A DNA stretch of 64,000 nucleotides from Thiorhodovibrio frisius (GCF_033954835.1 NZ_CP121471.1:558001-622000), one strand, 5' to 3'. Numbered from the stretch's first letter, positions 7,298-16,494 are shown. Made by a program: numbers and translations. Notes: generated by a model not told the origin, from the letters alone.

Positions 7298-8332
7298 TTG
7301 ATTATATTTGTAAAAATAAAAGCATCGAGGCTATCCAAAGAGGCCATTTTTCCAAAGATAAATATTTACTTAATCAATAGTCGTTATCAACTTGAGCATT
7401 TAGAACTTGAGGATTTAGAACTTGAGCATTCAGAACTTGAGCATTTAGAACTTGAGCATTTAGAACTTGAGGATTTAGAACTTGAGGATTTAGAACTTGA
7501 GGATTTAGAACTTGAGGATTTAGAACTTGAGCATTCAGAACTTGAGCATTCAGAACTTGAGCATTCAGAACTTGAGGATTTAGAACTTGAGGATTTAGAA
7601 CTTGAGGATTTAGAACTTGAGGATTTAGAACTTGAGGATTTAGAACTTGAGGATTTAGAACTTGAGGATTTAGAACTTGAGGATTTAGACCTTGGGGATT
7701 TGAAGCTTGAGCATTCAGAACTTGAGCATTTAAAACTTGAGGATTTAGAACTTGGGGATTTAGACCTTGAGGATTTAGACCTTGGGGATTTGGAACTTGA
7801 GCATTTAGAACTTGAGCATTTAAAACTTGAGGATTTAGAACTTGAGGATTTAGAACTTGAGGATTTAGACCTTGAGGATTTAGACCTTGGGGATTTGGAA
7901 CTTGAGCATTTAGAACTTGAGCATTTAAAACTTGAGGATTTAGAACTTGAGCATTTGGAACTTGAGGATTTAGAACTTGAGGATTTAGAACTTGAGGATT
8001 TAGAACTTGAGGATTTAGAACTTGGGGATTTAGACCTTGAGGATTTAGACCTTGAGGATTTAGAACTTGAGGATTTAGAACTTGAGGATTTAGAACTTGA
8101 GGATTTAGAACTTGAGGATTTAGAACTTGGGGATTTAGACCTTGAGGATTTAGACCTTGAGGATTTAGAACTTGAGGATTTGGAACTTGAGGATTTGGAA
8201 CTTGAGGATTTGGAACTTGAGGATTTGGAACTTTCAACGATCAAAGTTTTTAGTTCAAAACCCTGGGTCTTGGAGCTTAAAGATTCCGAGCCTGAAAAAA
8301 CACTAAATGAGGAATCTAATCCCCTTCCTTGA
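7298..8332 (+). CDS. possible repeat protein translated from the minisatellite (ELEDL pentapeptides)
   Basis: One plus-strand frame is open through the whole minisatellite and would encode 344 residues: a 30-residue non-repeat start, 56 five-residue units of the form ELEDL or ELEHL, and a 34-residue tail (ending EESNPLP). It would have to start at TTG (7298) and I see no ribosome site. Leu at two positions per five residues is compatible with a pentapeptide-type solenoid, but Glu sits where small residues are usual. Two minus-strand frames are open too (NPQVL and SSSKS units), which argues that openness follows from the repeat itself. Doubtful gene. Confidence 0.25.
   Translation: MIIFVKIKASRLSKEAIFPKINIYLINSRYQLEHLELEDLELEHSELEHLELEHLELEDLELEDLELEDLELEDLELEHSELEHSELEHSELEDLELEDLELEDLELEDLELEDLELEDLELEDLELEDLDLGDLKLEHSELEHLKLEDLELGDLDLEDLDLGDLELEHLELEHLKLEDLELEDLELEDLDLEDLDLGDLELEHLELEHLKLEDLELEHLELEDLELEDLELEDLELEDLELGDLDLEDLDLEDLELEDLELEDLELEDLELEDLELGDLDLEDLDLEDLELEDLELEDLELEDLELEDLELSTIKVFSSKPWVLELKDSEPEKTLNEESNPLP
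7391..8230. repeat. 15-bp minisatellite, 56 units
   Basis: Exactly 840 bp of head-to-tail units with consensus CTTGAGGATTTAGAA. Variants change GAGGAT to GAGCAT, TTGAGG to TTGGGG, and GAA to GAC. A higher-order 105-bp (7-unit) period is visible twice: the CTTGGGGATTTGG variant at 7781 recurs at 7886, and CTTGGGGATTTAGAC at 8021 recurs at 8126. This shows recent expansion of blocks rather than single units. There are no spacers, so it is not a CRISPR array. Confidence 0.97.
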
Positions 8333-8404
8333 CAAACTCCGATTTAGCGATCTCATACTTTAAAAAAGAGCCGGCTTATTTTTTTCAAGCACTTAGAGGT
8401 CGCG

Positions 8405-9130
8405 ATGTATCAGAAAAACCGTAAAGGCTACTTAGTGGTGCTCTCCGAGAATGCCTTGATCTCTCTTGTTCTGTCATCCCTGGAAGCCTATGCAATAGAG
8501 AAACGAGGGGCACGAGGGAAGAACAGAAAGGGTTTGGAAACCTACGGGAGCATCTACGGGCAACAAATCTTGCTGGCGGACGGACGGACGCTGTTTCGCG
8601 TGGAAATGGCTCAGACGGACACTACAGCCCGCCAGACAACCGAATCGGTAACTTTCAGTGAGGAGGCGATTTCCTTGAAACGAGCGGCTCTCGCGGCCTA
8701 TTGGCCACATCTGGACTATCTTGGCGACTTTCACTCACATCCCTACGCTACGCTTCAGGAAGCAAGAAGTTGTGAGGGGTACTACCTGTCAGAGGAAGAC
8801 AGGGCCTGCCTAACCGGCAACTGGAAACAGCTCTGGAAAGACTTACGTTACCGGCTCGGCTTGCTGGTGACGGTAGCGCCCATGAAGCGAGCACGGGAAA
8901 GCTTAAGCTGGTGGGACGGAAAGGCGCTAAACTGTTTGCAGTTCAACATCGGAAATTTTAGACTGTGGATTTCCGCCTTCTGTGTCTTCGAGGATAGCGG
9001 CAAGGGACGCTACACTGAGGACCATGACGAGGGCGTTGAGTTGTCAGCGCCCGCCTTGACCGGTCTGATCGGGGAACATTCACCGTTTGGAAGATACAAA
9101 AACGGGGCTTTTGTGCTGGCGGCTGCGTAG
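8405..9130 (+). CDS. JAMM/JAB-domain metalloprotease, 241 aa
   Basis: Putative zinc isopeptidase of the JAB/MPN family. The JAMM signature is complete: a Glu in the early strand (LETYGSIYG), then H-x-H-P in GDFHSHPYATL, and S-x-x-D in LSEEDRACL. The spacing between HSHP and SEED is longer than in classic MPN+ proteins. In bacteria, JAB proteins remove ubiquitin-like or CBASS-type conjugates, or process sulfur carriers. Here no E1, E2 or ubiquitin-like gene is adjacent. ATG at 8405 is preceded by AGAGGT. The C-terminal ~80 residues are not recognised. Confidence 0.8.
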   Translation: MYQKNRKGYLVVLSENALISLVLSSLEAYAIEKRGARGKNRKGLETYGSIYGQQILLADGRTLFRVEMAQTDTTARQTTESVTFSEEAISLKRAALAAYWPHLDYLGDFHSHPYATLQEARSCEGYYLSEEDRACLTGNWKQLWKDLRYRLGLLVTVAPMKRARESLSWWDGKALNCLQFNIGNFRLWISAFCVFEDSGKGRYTEDHDEGVELSAPALTGLIGEHSPFGRYKNGAFVLAAA

Positions 9131-9436
9131 AAAAATAGTATCTGGGAACTGTGCGGAAATCAGGCTCAGCGGAAAAGTGTTTTCTGGAAGCATTCTTAGC
9201 CCAAGAAAAAGTTGTAATGACGCTATAGACTTCTTGCTAAAACACTGTTTCTCTGAAAATGCAAGGAGCGTAAATAAAATATGAGAACTGCGTCCAAAAT
9301 CCGTCATTCTCGCTTATGTAACAAAAGAAAATGGATAAGAAAAAAGTGAAATTACTTCGATCTGGCTGAGCCTATTTTTTATTAAACTACAAACTTTTTC
9401 CTATTCATGTGCAACACATAAGTGCTGGTAAATTGT
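9131..9436. other. 306-bp non-coding gap
   Basis: AT-rich interval between the JAB gene and the methyltransferase. I see no gene. A weak inverted pair AGTGTTTT (9176-9183) / AAAACACT (9239-9246) is present and may be chance. The promoter of the methyltransferase gene should lie toward the right end. Confidence 0.4.
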
Positions 9437-10471
9437 ATGGAACAAAAAGCGAATAATCAATATTTGCGCAGAGCGAAGAATTCAAAAAAAGACGAGTTTT
9501 ATACCCAGCTTGCGGACATCGAAAGGGAGCTAAAGCACTACAAGGCGCACTTTAAAGGAAAGGTGGTTTACTGCAACTGCGACGATCCCCGTGTAAGCAA
9601 CTTCTTTCATTACTTTTCTTATAACTTTGATAAGCTTGGTATTAAAAAGCTTATAACAACTTGCTACAAGAACCAGAAAATGGATCTGTTCAGCCAGAAT
9701 GATACTGAGTGTGCCATCTACCTAGAATATAAAGGTGAAAAAAACCACGAAAATGTGCCTGATCCAAACGAAATAGGAATCAAGTACCTAGATAGCGACG
9801 GCGACTTCCGAAATGAGGAGAGCATTGAGCTATTAAAGAAAGCAGACACTGTGGTCACTAACCCGCCGTTTTCTCTCTTTCGCGAGTATGTAGCACAACT
9901 GATAGAGTATGAAAAGAAATTCGTAATTATTGGGAGTCTCAACGCCATCACCTACAAAGAGATTTTTAAACTAATAAGGGAAGATAGAATTTGGCTTGGA
10001 TACGGCTTCAAGGCAGGTAACGCATATTTTGCAACACCCCATCCAAGAGAATTCGCTAAAGGCGTTTATAACGAAAAAACAGGGCTAGTTAAGTTCAGAA
10101 ACGTAACATGGTTCACCAACATCGATATCTCAAAGCGACACGAGAATTTGATTCTATATAAAACATTTAATCCTGATGAATATCCTGCCTACGATAATTA
10201 TAATGCTATCGAAGTGAGTAAGACAAAAGATATTCCAGTAGATTACATCGGAGCAATGGGTGTGCCGATTTCGTTTCTAGATAAGTACAACCCTGACCAA
10301 TTCGAGATTCTTGGTATAACAGATAGAGATAACAATTCAGGATTAAAAACAAAAGAATACACAGAAGATTGCGTTCCTAATCCTGGGGATTTAAATAGGC
10401 GAGCAGTCATTAAGATTGGCGATAAGTATAAATCTACCTATGCTCGTCTTTTGATCAAGAGAAGAATATGA
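9437..10471 (+). CDS. EcoRI-family adenine-specific DNA methyltransferase
   Basis: Transfers methyl from S-adenosylmethionine to adenine N6. The family is recognised from the N-terminus (RRAKNSKKDEFYTQLADIER), the segment KVVYCNCDDPRVSNFF, and the catalytic NPPF motif in VVTNPPFSLFREY. About 344 aa, near the ~325 aa of M.EcoRI. ATG at 9437 is chosen because the family begins close to this point; an in-frame GTG lies at 9422. It overlaps the next gene by ATGA, so it is probably co-translated with the DUF262-HNH nuclease, giving a restriction-modification-like pair. The target need not be GAATTC. Confidence 0.88.
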   Translation: MEQKANNQYLRRAKNSKKDEFYTQLADIERELKHYKAHFKGKVVYCNCDDPRVSNFFHYFSYNFDKLGIKKLITTCYKNQKMDLFSQNDTECAIYLEYKGEKNHENVPDPNEIGIKYLDSDGDFRNEESIELLKKADTVVTNPPFSLFREYVAQLIEYEKKFVIIGSLNAITYKEIFKLIREDRIWLGYGFKAGNAYFATPHPREFAKGVYNEKTGLVKFRNVTWFTNIDISKRHENLILYKTFNPDEYPAYDNYNAIEVSKTKDIPVDYIGAMGVPISFLDKYNPDQFEILGITDRDNNSGLKTKEYTEDCVPNPGDLNRRAVIKIGDKYKSTYARLLIKRRI

Positions 10472-11553
10472 AAATTGAATTTCGTGAAATTACTGTTCGT
10501 GAATTGACTGACAGCTATCAAGACAACGAAGAAGACGGGGTTAGTGGGTACGGTGGCAAGTTGGATATTCGGCCGCCCTATCAGCGTGAGTTTATCTATA
10601 AAGACAAACAACGAGATGCAGTAGTTGATACCATTATAAAAAATTTTCCGCTTAACGTAATGTACTGGGCTGTGCGTAACGATGGAGAATTTGAGGTTAT
10701 TGATGGGCAGCAGCGTACAATATCGATTTGCCAGTATGTAGAAGGCGACTTTGCTTTCGATAATCTATATTTCCATAACAGGCAAGAGGATGAGCAAGAG
10801 CGCATCTTAAACTATAAGCTGATGGTTTACTTGTGCAGCGGAACTGACAGCGAGAGGCTGGAATGGTTTAAGACCATTAACATAGCCGGCGAAGAGCTGA
10901 CGGAACAGGAATTAAGGAATGCGGTTTATGCGGGTTCTTGGGTGACCGATGCAAAGCGACATTTCAGTAAAAATGGTTGTCCTGCTTACGGATTAGGTAG
11001 CAAATATTTAAGCGGCACTGCCATCCGTCAAGATTATTTGGAGACGGCAATCAAGTGGATCAGCAAAAATAATGACATAGAAAACTACATGGCGGAGAAC
11101 CAGCATAAGCCGAATGCGAATAATCTTTGGCTGTATTTCCAGTCTGTAATAGCTTGGGTTAAGTCCACCTTCCCGGTTTACCGGAAAGAGATGAAGGGGA
11201 TCGCATGGGGTGATCTCTACAACATGTTTAAGGATCAAGAATTAGACCCGAGAAAACTAGAAGACGAAGTCTCAACACTCATGGAAGATGAGGATGTCAC
11301 TAAAAAGAAAGGGATCTATGCCTACGTATTAGACGGAAAAGAAAAGAATCTAAATATCCGAGCTTTCAGCAAGAACGAGAAGCGCGAGGCTTATGAGCGC
11401 CAAAAAGGGATCTGCACAGTTTGTAAAGAACACTTTGATATAGACGATATGGAGGCCGATCATATTACACCATGGCACGAAGGTGGAAAGACGAGTGCTG
11501 AGAACTGCCAGATGCTATGTAAAGAAGACAACAGAAGAAAATCAGGGAAATAA
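10468..11553 (+). CDS. DUF262 plus HNH endonuclease, partner of the methyltransferase
   Basis: A 361-aa two-domain protein. Residues ~1-200 are DUF262 (GmrS/DndB-like), with PPYQREFIYKDKQR and the nucleotide-binding DGQQR motif. The C-terminus is an HNH nuclease of the McrA type: CTVCKEHFDIDDMEADHI, TPWHEGG, then SAENCQMLC. It differs from GmrSD enzymes, which end in DUF1524. Coupled by ATGA to the methyltransferase, it is likely the cutting half of a modification-dependent or modification-blocked system; which of the two cannot be told from sequence. Confidence 0.85.
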   Translation: MKIEFREITVRELTDSYQDNEEDGVSGYGGKLDIRPPYQREFIYKDKQRDAVVDTIIKNFPLNVMYWAVRNDGEFEVIDGQQRTISICQYVEGDFAFDNLYFHNRQEDEQERILNYKLMVYLCSGTDSERLEWFKTINIAGEELTEQELRNAVYAGSWVTDAKRHFSKNGCPAYGLGSKYLSGTAIRQDYLETAIKWISKNNDIENYMAENQHKPNANNLWLYFQSVIAWVKSTFPVYRKEMKGIAWGDLYNMFKDQELDPRKLEDEVSTLMEDEDVTKKKGIYAYVLDGKEKNLNIRAFSKNEKREAYERQKGICTVCKEHFDIDDMEADHITPWHEGGKTSAENCQMLCKEDNRRKSGK

Positions 11554-11655
11554 TAAAGCCCTACTAAGTCAGGTGCGAGCGAGGTTCTGCCGCCTCATTT
11601 GCGTGTTTCGTCAATGGAGAGAGCTCATAGCAGCCAACTGAGAAAACGTATAGGT

Positions 11656-13203
11656 ATGGAACAAAAACTAATTAAAATTTTTAAGAATACCGCTGCTGGC
11701 CCTTTTCTATTTTTAGGTTCAGGATTTTCACGAAGATACTTAGGACTTGAGGACTGGAAAGGGCTTTTATCCAAATTCTGCGTAGCAGGAAAGCCATTTG
11801 AATACTACGTGTCCTCGGCAAATGGAAACTATCCTAAAGTAGCAGCGCTTCTCGCGAAGGATTTCAACGAGTACTGGTGGTTTGCCCAAGAATACAAACC
11901 TAGTGTGGAAATCCATAAATCTAAAATCGAAGATGAAACCTCGGCGCTTCGAATTGAGATATCCAGTTACTTAGCTACGTTAGATCAATCGAAAGCTAAG
12001 GATTCTGGACATTTTGAAGAAGTTACGCTTCTTGCAAATCTAAACGTCGATGGAGTTATTACAACTAATTGGGATCTGTTTATAGAGCAACTCTTTCCTG
12101 AATACAAGACATATATTGGGCAAGAGGAGTTATTATTTCAAAACCCCCAAGAAATTGGAGAAATATATAAAATACATGGATGTTCATCAAAGCCTGGTTC
12201 GTTGGTTCTTACAGACCTGGATTACGACAGCTTTAACGAGAAGAATACATATCTAGCTGCTAAACTAATAACTGTATTCGTAGAGCACCCCGTTGTTTTT
12301 ATCGGCTACTCTATTTCAGATCCTAATATCAGTAACTTATTGAAAGCAATAACCGCGTGTATAGGGAATGAGAACGTAGAAAAGCTCAGGAAAAATCTAA
12401 TTTTTGTCCAGAGATTATCGGAAAACGAAGATCCCAATATATCCGATACTTACTTAACTATTGATGGTATACAAATACCGTTGGTTTTAGTGAAAACGAA
12501 CGATTACTTGCCAGTCTATAAAGCAATTGATTCTACAAAACGAAAAATCCCCGCAAGGGTGTTACGTTACTGCAAGGAACAACTATATGAACTTGTACAG
12601 TCGACGAAGCCAGAAGAGAAGATATGCGTGGTTGACATTGATGAAATTGAATCAAAAGAAGATATTGAGTTTCTTGTTGGTGTCGGTGTAGCACACCAAG
12701 AGCCTCAAGGCCCGTCGCTCGTTGGCTATGCATCAATTGGAACTTCGGAATTACTTGGTGATCTGATTCACGAAGACCAGAATTATGACAGCGAACAGGT
12801 GCTCAAGCATGTTGCACCTAGAGTCTGTAAAAACTCCCCAAACGTGCCAGTATTTTATTATCTAAGAAAAGTTGGAATAGATAGCCACGATCAATATTCA
12901 ATGAGCGACTACGACTTAGACAAAGTTGTGTTGAGAGATATAGAATCATTTCGCGTAAATACATACAGAAAACCTTTTTACAGAAACTATTCTCTTATGT
13001 CTATGGAAGAAATACTTGAGTCATGTACTCCTGAAAACTCAGCAGCATACATTCCTTTCCTTTCAAGAGATAAAATTGATATTGACCTTCTTAAAAGATT
13101 TCTGATTGAAAATGAACGCAAGCTTGACTATAACATATCAAGTTATGCCAGTAGCTTTAGAAAACTTGCATCACTTTATGATCGCTTAAAATGGGGGTGG
13201 TGA
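11656..13203 (+). CDS. SIR2-domain protein, probable NAD-consuming defence effector
   Basis: Residues ~15-280 form a SIR2-like domain: GSGFSRRYLG (NAD-binding Gly loop), TTNWDLFIEQLF (Asn), IYKIHG (catalytic His) and FIGYSISDPNI. The remaining ~230 residues are not recognised. Bacterial defence SIR2 proteins hydrolyse NAD when infection is sensed, usually triggered by a partner. The gene follows the nuclease by ~100 bp and precedes a UvrD-like helicase by ~220 bp, all on one strand. ATG at 11656 places the domain near the N-terminus; an in-frame ATG at 11614 is also possible. Low GC. Confidence 0.85.
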   Translation: MEQKLIKIFKNTAAGPFLFLGSGFSRRYLGLEDWKGLLSKFCVAGKPFEYYVSSANGNYPKVAALLAKDFNEYWWFAQEYKPSVEIHKSKIEDETSALRIEISSYLATLDQSKAKDSGHFEEVTLLANLNVDGVITTNWDLFIEQLFPEYKTYIGQEELLFQNPQEIGEIYKIHGCSSKPGSLVLTDLDYDSFNEKNTYLAAKLITVFVEHPVVFIGYSISDPNISNLLKAITACIGNENVEKLRKNLIFVQRLSENEDPNISDTYLTIDGIQIPLVLVKTNDYLPVYKAIDSTKRKIPARVLRYCKEQLYELVQSTKPEEKICVVDIDEIESKEDIEFLVGVGVAHQEPQGPSLVGYASIGTSELLGDLIHEDQNYDSEQVLKHVAPRVCKNSPNVPVFYYLRKVGIDSHDQYSMSDYDLDKVVLRDIESFRVNTYRKPFYRNYSLMSMEEILESCTPENSAAYIPFLSRDKIDIDLLKRFLIENERKLDYNISSYASSFRKLASLYDRLKWGW

Positions 13204-13426
13204 CGTATTGATAAAATTAAGATAAACACTTGAATCAACGTCGTCAACAAGGAAAGAGTTTATGCCAGTTCTGGAAGAAGATCTTTCTGATGTGAATGAA
13301 AAAGGGTACCCTGCATAATGGGTTGAACCAAGAATATTAAAGGGGTCTGGATCGAATTATTCTCCTTGCATTTAATCGAACCAAAAAAATTGCCTTACTT
13401 ACTACGTTTAAGTGAGATTCAATAAC

Positions 13427-15199
13427 ATGAAAAGCTTTTCTAAAATCCAAAACCAAGTAACAATTATTCAGGCAGTAGCAGGTAGTGGAAAAACTACTCT
13501 TTTGAAGAATGTTCTTAAAGAGGCAAGAACAACTGCCGGGCTAACTAAGGAGCAAATTCTTTTCGTTACCTACTCTAGGGCTTTAGCGAAAGAACTTCGG
13601 GAAGAACTTGGCGATCTAGCAAGAGTTACGACGCTTCATGCTTTAGGTCTTAGCTTGATAAGACAGAACCTAGAGTATTTCTCGTTTAAAAAAATACCAA
13701 AGCGAGCAAAGAACAACAAAGACCGTGATTTATTTCTTTTAGTTAATTCTTCTGTTACCCCAGAAGCAGTTTTAAAAAAGTTTTATCGAAAGCGAGAATA
13801 CAAAGGTCAATTTACCGGAACAGTTTGCCGCGAGTTATCTATTCCGAACAACCTTGGAAAAACACTGATCAATCGCGTTAATCAGAGAAAGCGAGAAGAA
13901 AATGTTTGCTCCTACGCAGATATGATCCGTCTGGGGTCTACAGTATGCCAAGCATTTTTGAAGAAAAAGGAAATTTCTTTTGATGCTCCAAGACTATTGT
14001 TGGTCGATGAGTACCAAGACTTTAACGCGATAGAAAAGCGTTTTGTCTTAAGGTTGATTAATATCTCTGAGACATCCTTAGTCGTAGGGGATGATCGGCA
14101 AGCTATCTATTCTTTTAAAGGGGCATCATGCGGAGCTGTAAGGAAACTCGCTAAGAAACTTCCTGAAAGTAGCTACACTTCTTTAGACCACACTTATCGG
14201 CTTACAAAGCCAACTGCTGCACTGGTTAACGCATGCCCAGATCGAAAGAAATATCCAATTATTAAAAGTTCAAAAGAAGGCGGAATCCCGTTTTATCATA
14301 AGTCGCCGAGCAGAGAGTTAGCTTTAGATGCTGTTGCTAAGAAAATTAAAAATCTTATTGATCAGGGGGGTCGACCTAATGAAATTGCGGTTATCACAAG
14401 ATTCAAAAAGGACTTTAGGCAGTTTACTTATTTTCTTTCTAAACATGATATCAAGATTGGGGTGTCAGATCTCCCTAAAGACGAAGAAAATATCCTTCAA
14501 CATTTTCTAGCCTTTTCTGAAGCAGTGTTAGATTTAAATAATAAAAAACTGAAAGACTATCTTGAATATTATTATGGCCTGAATGAAAAACAAGCCCAAG
14601 AAGTTGCTTTAAGTTGTGGAGTGGTTATAAACAGGCAGTTATTAAACATTGATGATAAAACAGCAACAAAATGCCGGAGAGTTTTAAACGGGGTATCTGA
14701 TTTAAGAAGAAGTCTTTCTTTTGATAAGTTAAAAAGAACCTTTAAAGAGAGATGCCAGGGCAAGGTCGATGCTTACCATCATCTTGGAATTACAAGTATC
14801 CTGAATCGTTATGGTTTGCTTATAAATTTTGGAAATAGTGTTAAGGATGTTTTGGTAAAACTAAAAATGTTCTTGGATAACCCTGAGAGGGATGGTATTT
14901 ATGTTGGAACCCAACATAAAGCTAAAGGAAAAGCTTGGGATCATGTTTTCTTAATAGATGTTTTCGATGAGAATAGAAATCCACTCACTAAAAATTGGGA
15001 TAGGAATTCGGAATTAAACCTTTTCCATGTGGCAATTACAAGACCGAAACAAAGATTATATTTATTTTTCTTTGAGGAATATCAGGCCGTTGATTCCACA
15101 ATAAATACAAAAAAGAAGAGAATTAAAAATGTACTTACTTCATTTCTCCCTAAAGAAAGTTTTCTCTTAGAGAATTGTGAGGTAGAGGTTATTGGTTGA
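13427..15199 (+). CDS. UvrD-like superfamily 1A DNA helicase
   Basis: A 590-aa helicase with all SF1A motifs: Walker A QAVAGSGKTTLLK, motif Ia LFVTYSRALAKEL, Walker B LLVDEYQDFN, motif III VVGDDRQAIYSFKG, motif IV AVITRFKKDF, motif V GTQHKAKGKAWD and motif VI FHVAITRPKQRLY. It is shorter than housekeeping UvrD/Rep (~670-720 aa) and close to the Gabija helicase GajB in size class. Its neighbour is a SIR2 protein, not the OLD-family nuclease GajA. AT-rich codon use marks it as cargo of element 2. Confidence 0.88.
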   Translation: MKSFSKIQNQVTIIQAVAGSGKTTLLKNVLKEARTTAGLTKEQILFVTYSRALAKELREELGDLARVTTLHALGLSLIRQNLEYFSFKKIPKRAKNNKDRDLFLLVNSSVTPEAVLKKFYRKREYKGQFTGTVCRELSIPNNLGKTLINRVNQRKREENVCSYADMIRLGSTVCQAFLKKKEISFDAPRLLLVDEYQDFNAIEKRFVLRLINISETSLVVGDDRQAIYSFKGASCGAVRKLAKKLPESSYTSLDHTYRLTKPTAALVNACPDRKKYPIIKSSKEGGIPFYHKSPSRELALDAVAKKIKNLIDQGGRPNEIAVITRFKKDFRQFTYFLSKHDIKIGVSDLPKDEENILQHFLAFSEAVLDLNNKKLKDYLEYYYGLNEKQAQEVALSCGVVINRQLLNIDDKTATKCRRVLNGVSDLRRSLSFDKLKRTFKERCQGKVDAYHHLGITSILNRYGLLINFGNSVKDVLVKLKMFLDNPERDGIYVGTQHKAKGKAWDHVFLIDVFDENRNPLTKNWDRNSELNLFHVAITRPKQRLYLFFFEEYQAVDSTINTKKKRIKNVLTSFLPKESFLLENCEVEVIG

Positions 15200-15460
15200 T
15201 TAATAAAATCGTGGGTTTTGGTATTTATAGTTAGTGTTTATTAATGATAAAAGTGGGTTGGTATTGATATTTTTGTGGTCTTCGTAAACTTGATGATTTC
15301 CAACATATCATTTTCTTTCAATCTGACGATAATGATTATCAAGTCTCTAGTTTTTATATTCTGTTGTCAGTTGTTTGGATAATGGTGTGTGTTGTGGTGG
15401 GGCTATAGATATAACATGGTATGAATTATTTTGCGGAACAAGCATAAAGAAGATCTAATA

Positions 15461-16387
15461 ATGAGAGAATATGTCAGTGAAGAAAAATTTAGATCGTCAG
15501 TATCGAACCTGAGCTCTGGCTTTGAATGGTACTTTGATCTGGTAGTTATTCGAGTTCATAATCTTGCTCTTTTTGATGACTGTGAAAAATTGCTGAGTGT
15601 GACTAAGGGTCGATATTTTGATTATCACCTGAATAAGAATTTTGAGTCTTTTTTCTATAAGGATAAGAGTGGAAAGAATAAACAAAGGACCGGGCGCAGG
15701 GTAGTTGGTTTCAACATTTTTCTTCGTAGACCTACGGACAAAGTCATCAAGGATTTGATTGTCATTATGCAGGAGAGTGATTACACTATTTCAGTTATAG
15801 AAATTGCAATTGACTTTCTTTGTGAAAATAGGCTGAGGGCTCTTCGGTTGCTACAATACTTGGCTCCATATATTGTTTTACCTCAATTTAAGCGTGGGCC
15901 AGCGAAGATCTTCAGACCAAAAATATTTGGTAAGAAAAGAATTTATTCAATTCGTTTTAAGCAGGGTAAGATAAAGAATTCTAAGGAGAGTCAATATTCC
16001 GCTAAACGCCTATTTAAGATGTATATTTTAAAAAAGGGTAACCCTAAGCATGGATCTCCAGCCTGTCATACAGAATTCCGCTTGAACGGTTCAGAACAAA
16101 TAAGCAGGGATGGAATCAACTGTCTTTCAGATTTGGTAAATTTTAAGTTCTGGGACTGGTATCGTGAACGTATGTATTTTATGCAAGCAAACCGCACTAA
16201 AGCCGGTCGTTTGCTGAGGAAAGAGAGAGGACTTTCTGAGGCTTCTTCGCAACAGAATTCGGTAGATTTTTGCAAAGAATTTTCAAAAAAACGATTCCTA
16301 TCCCACACTATTTACCATTGGAGGAAGGATGAAAAGAGTCGGCGAGGGCTCAAGGACTCCCTTCAGACATGGAAGACGCCTTGGTAA
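15461..16387 (+). CDS. possible replication initiation protein of element 2
   Basis: A 308-aa basic protein that I recognise only weakly. The core strands IEIAIDFLCENR and HTEFRLNGSEQIS resemble phage/plasmid replication initiation factors of the Rep_trans/filamentous-phage type, where paired acidic-hydrophobic strands hold the active site. No clear HUH motif is visible. ATG at 15461 follows AAGAAGA. It is the last gene before the right att site, preceded by ~260 bp of AT-rich non-coding DNA that could hold an origin. A role other than replication is possible. Confidence 0.45.
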   Translation: MREYVSEEKFRSSVSNLSSGFEWYFDLVVIRVHNLALFDDCEKLLSVTKGRYFDYHLNKNFESFFYKDKSGKNKQRTGRRVVGFNIFLRRPTDKVIKDLIVIMQESDYTISVIEIAIDFLCENRLRALRLLQYLAPYIVLPQFKRGPAKIFRPKIFGKKRIYSIRFKQGKIKNSKESQYSAKRLFKMYILKKGNPKHGSPACHTEFRLNGSEQISRDGINCLSDLVNFKFWDWYRERMYFMQANRTKAGRLLRKERGLSEASSQQNSVDFCKEFSKKRFLSHTIYHWRKDEKSRRGLKDSLQTWKTPW

Positions 16388-16494
16388 TATGCAAGCAAAA
16401 GCGGTGCCAGGGTTGCGGGGTAAGGTTTTGTCGCCCTTCAGGGCTATGGGATCGGCGCTTTACTGTTGTGGCGTGGTTCTTGGCTGATTTTCAG

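Noticed and set aside
7391-8230. CRISPR array
   Set aside because: The 15-bp units are directly joined with no unique spacers, and no cas genes are near.
7374-8244. Minus-strand proteins made of NPQVL or SSSKS repeats
   Set aside because: They are other readings of the minisatellite, with no ribosome site or non-repeat domain.
10468-11553. GmrSD type IV restriction enzyme
   Set aside because: The N-terminal DUF262 fits, but the C-terminus is a Cys-containing McrA-like HNH, not DUF1524.
11656-15199. Gabija system
   Set aside because: The helicase is GajB-like in size, but the partner is SIR2, not an OLD-family nuclease with a Toprim domain.
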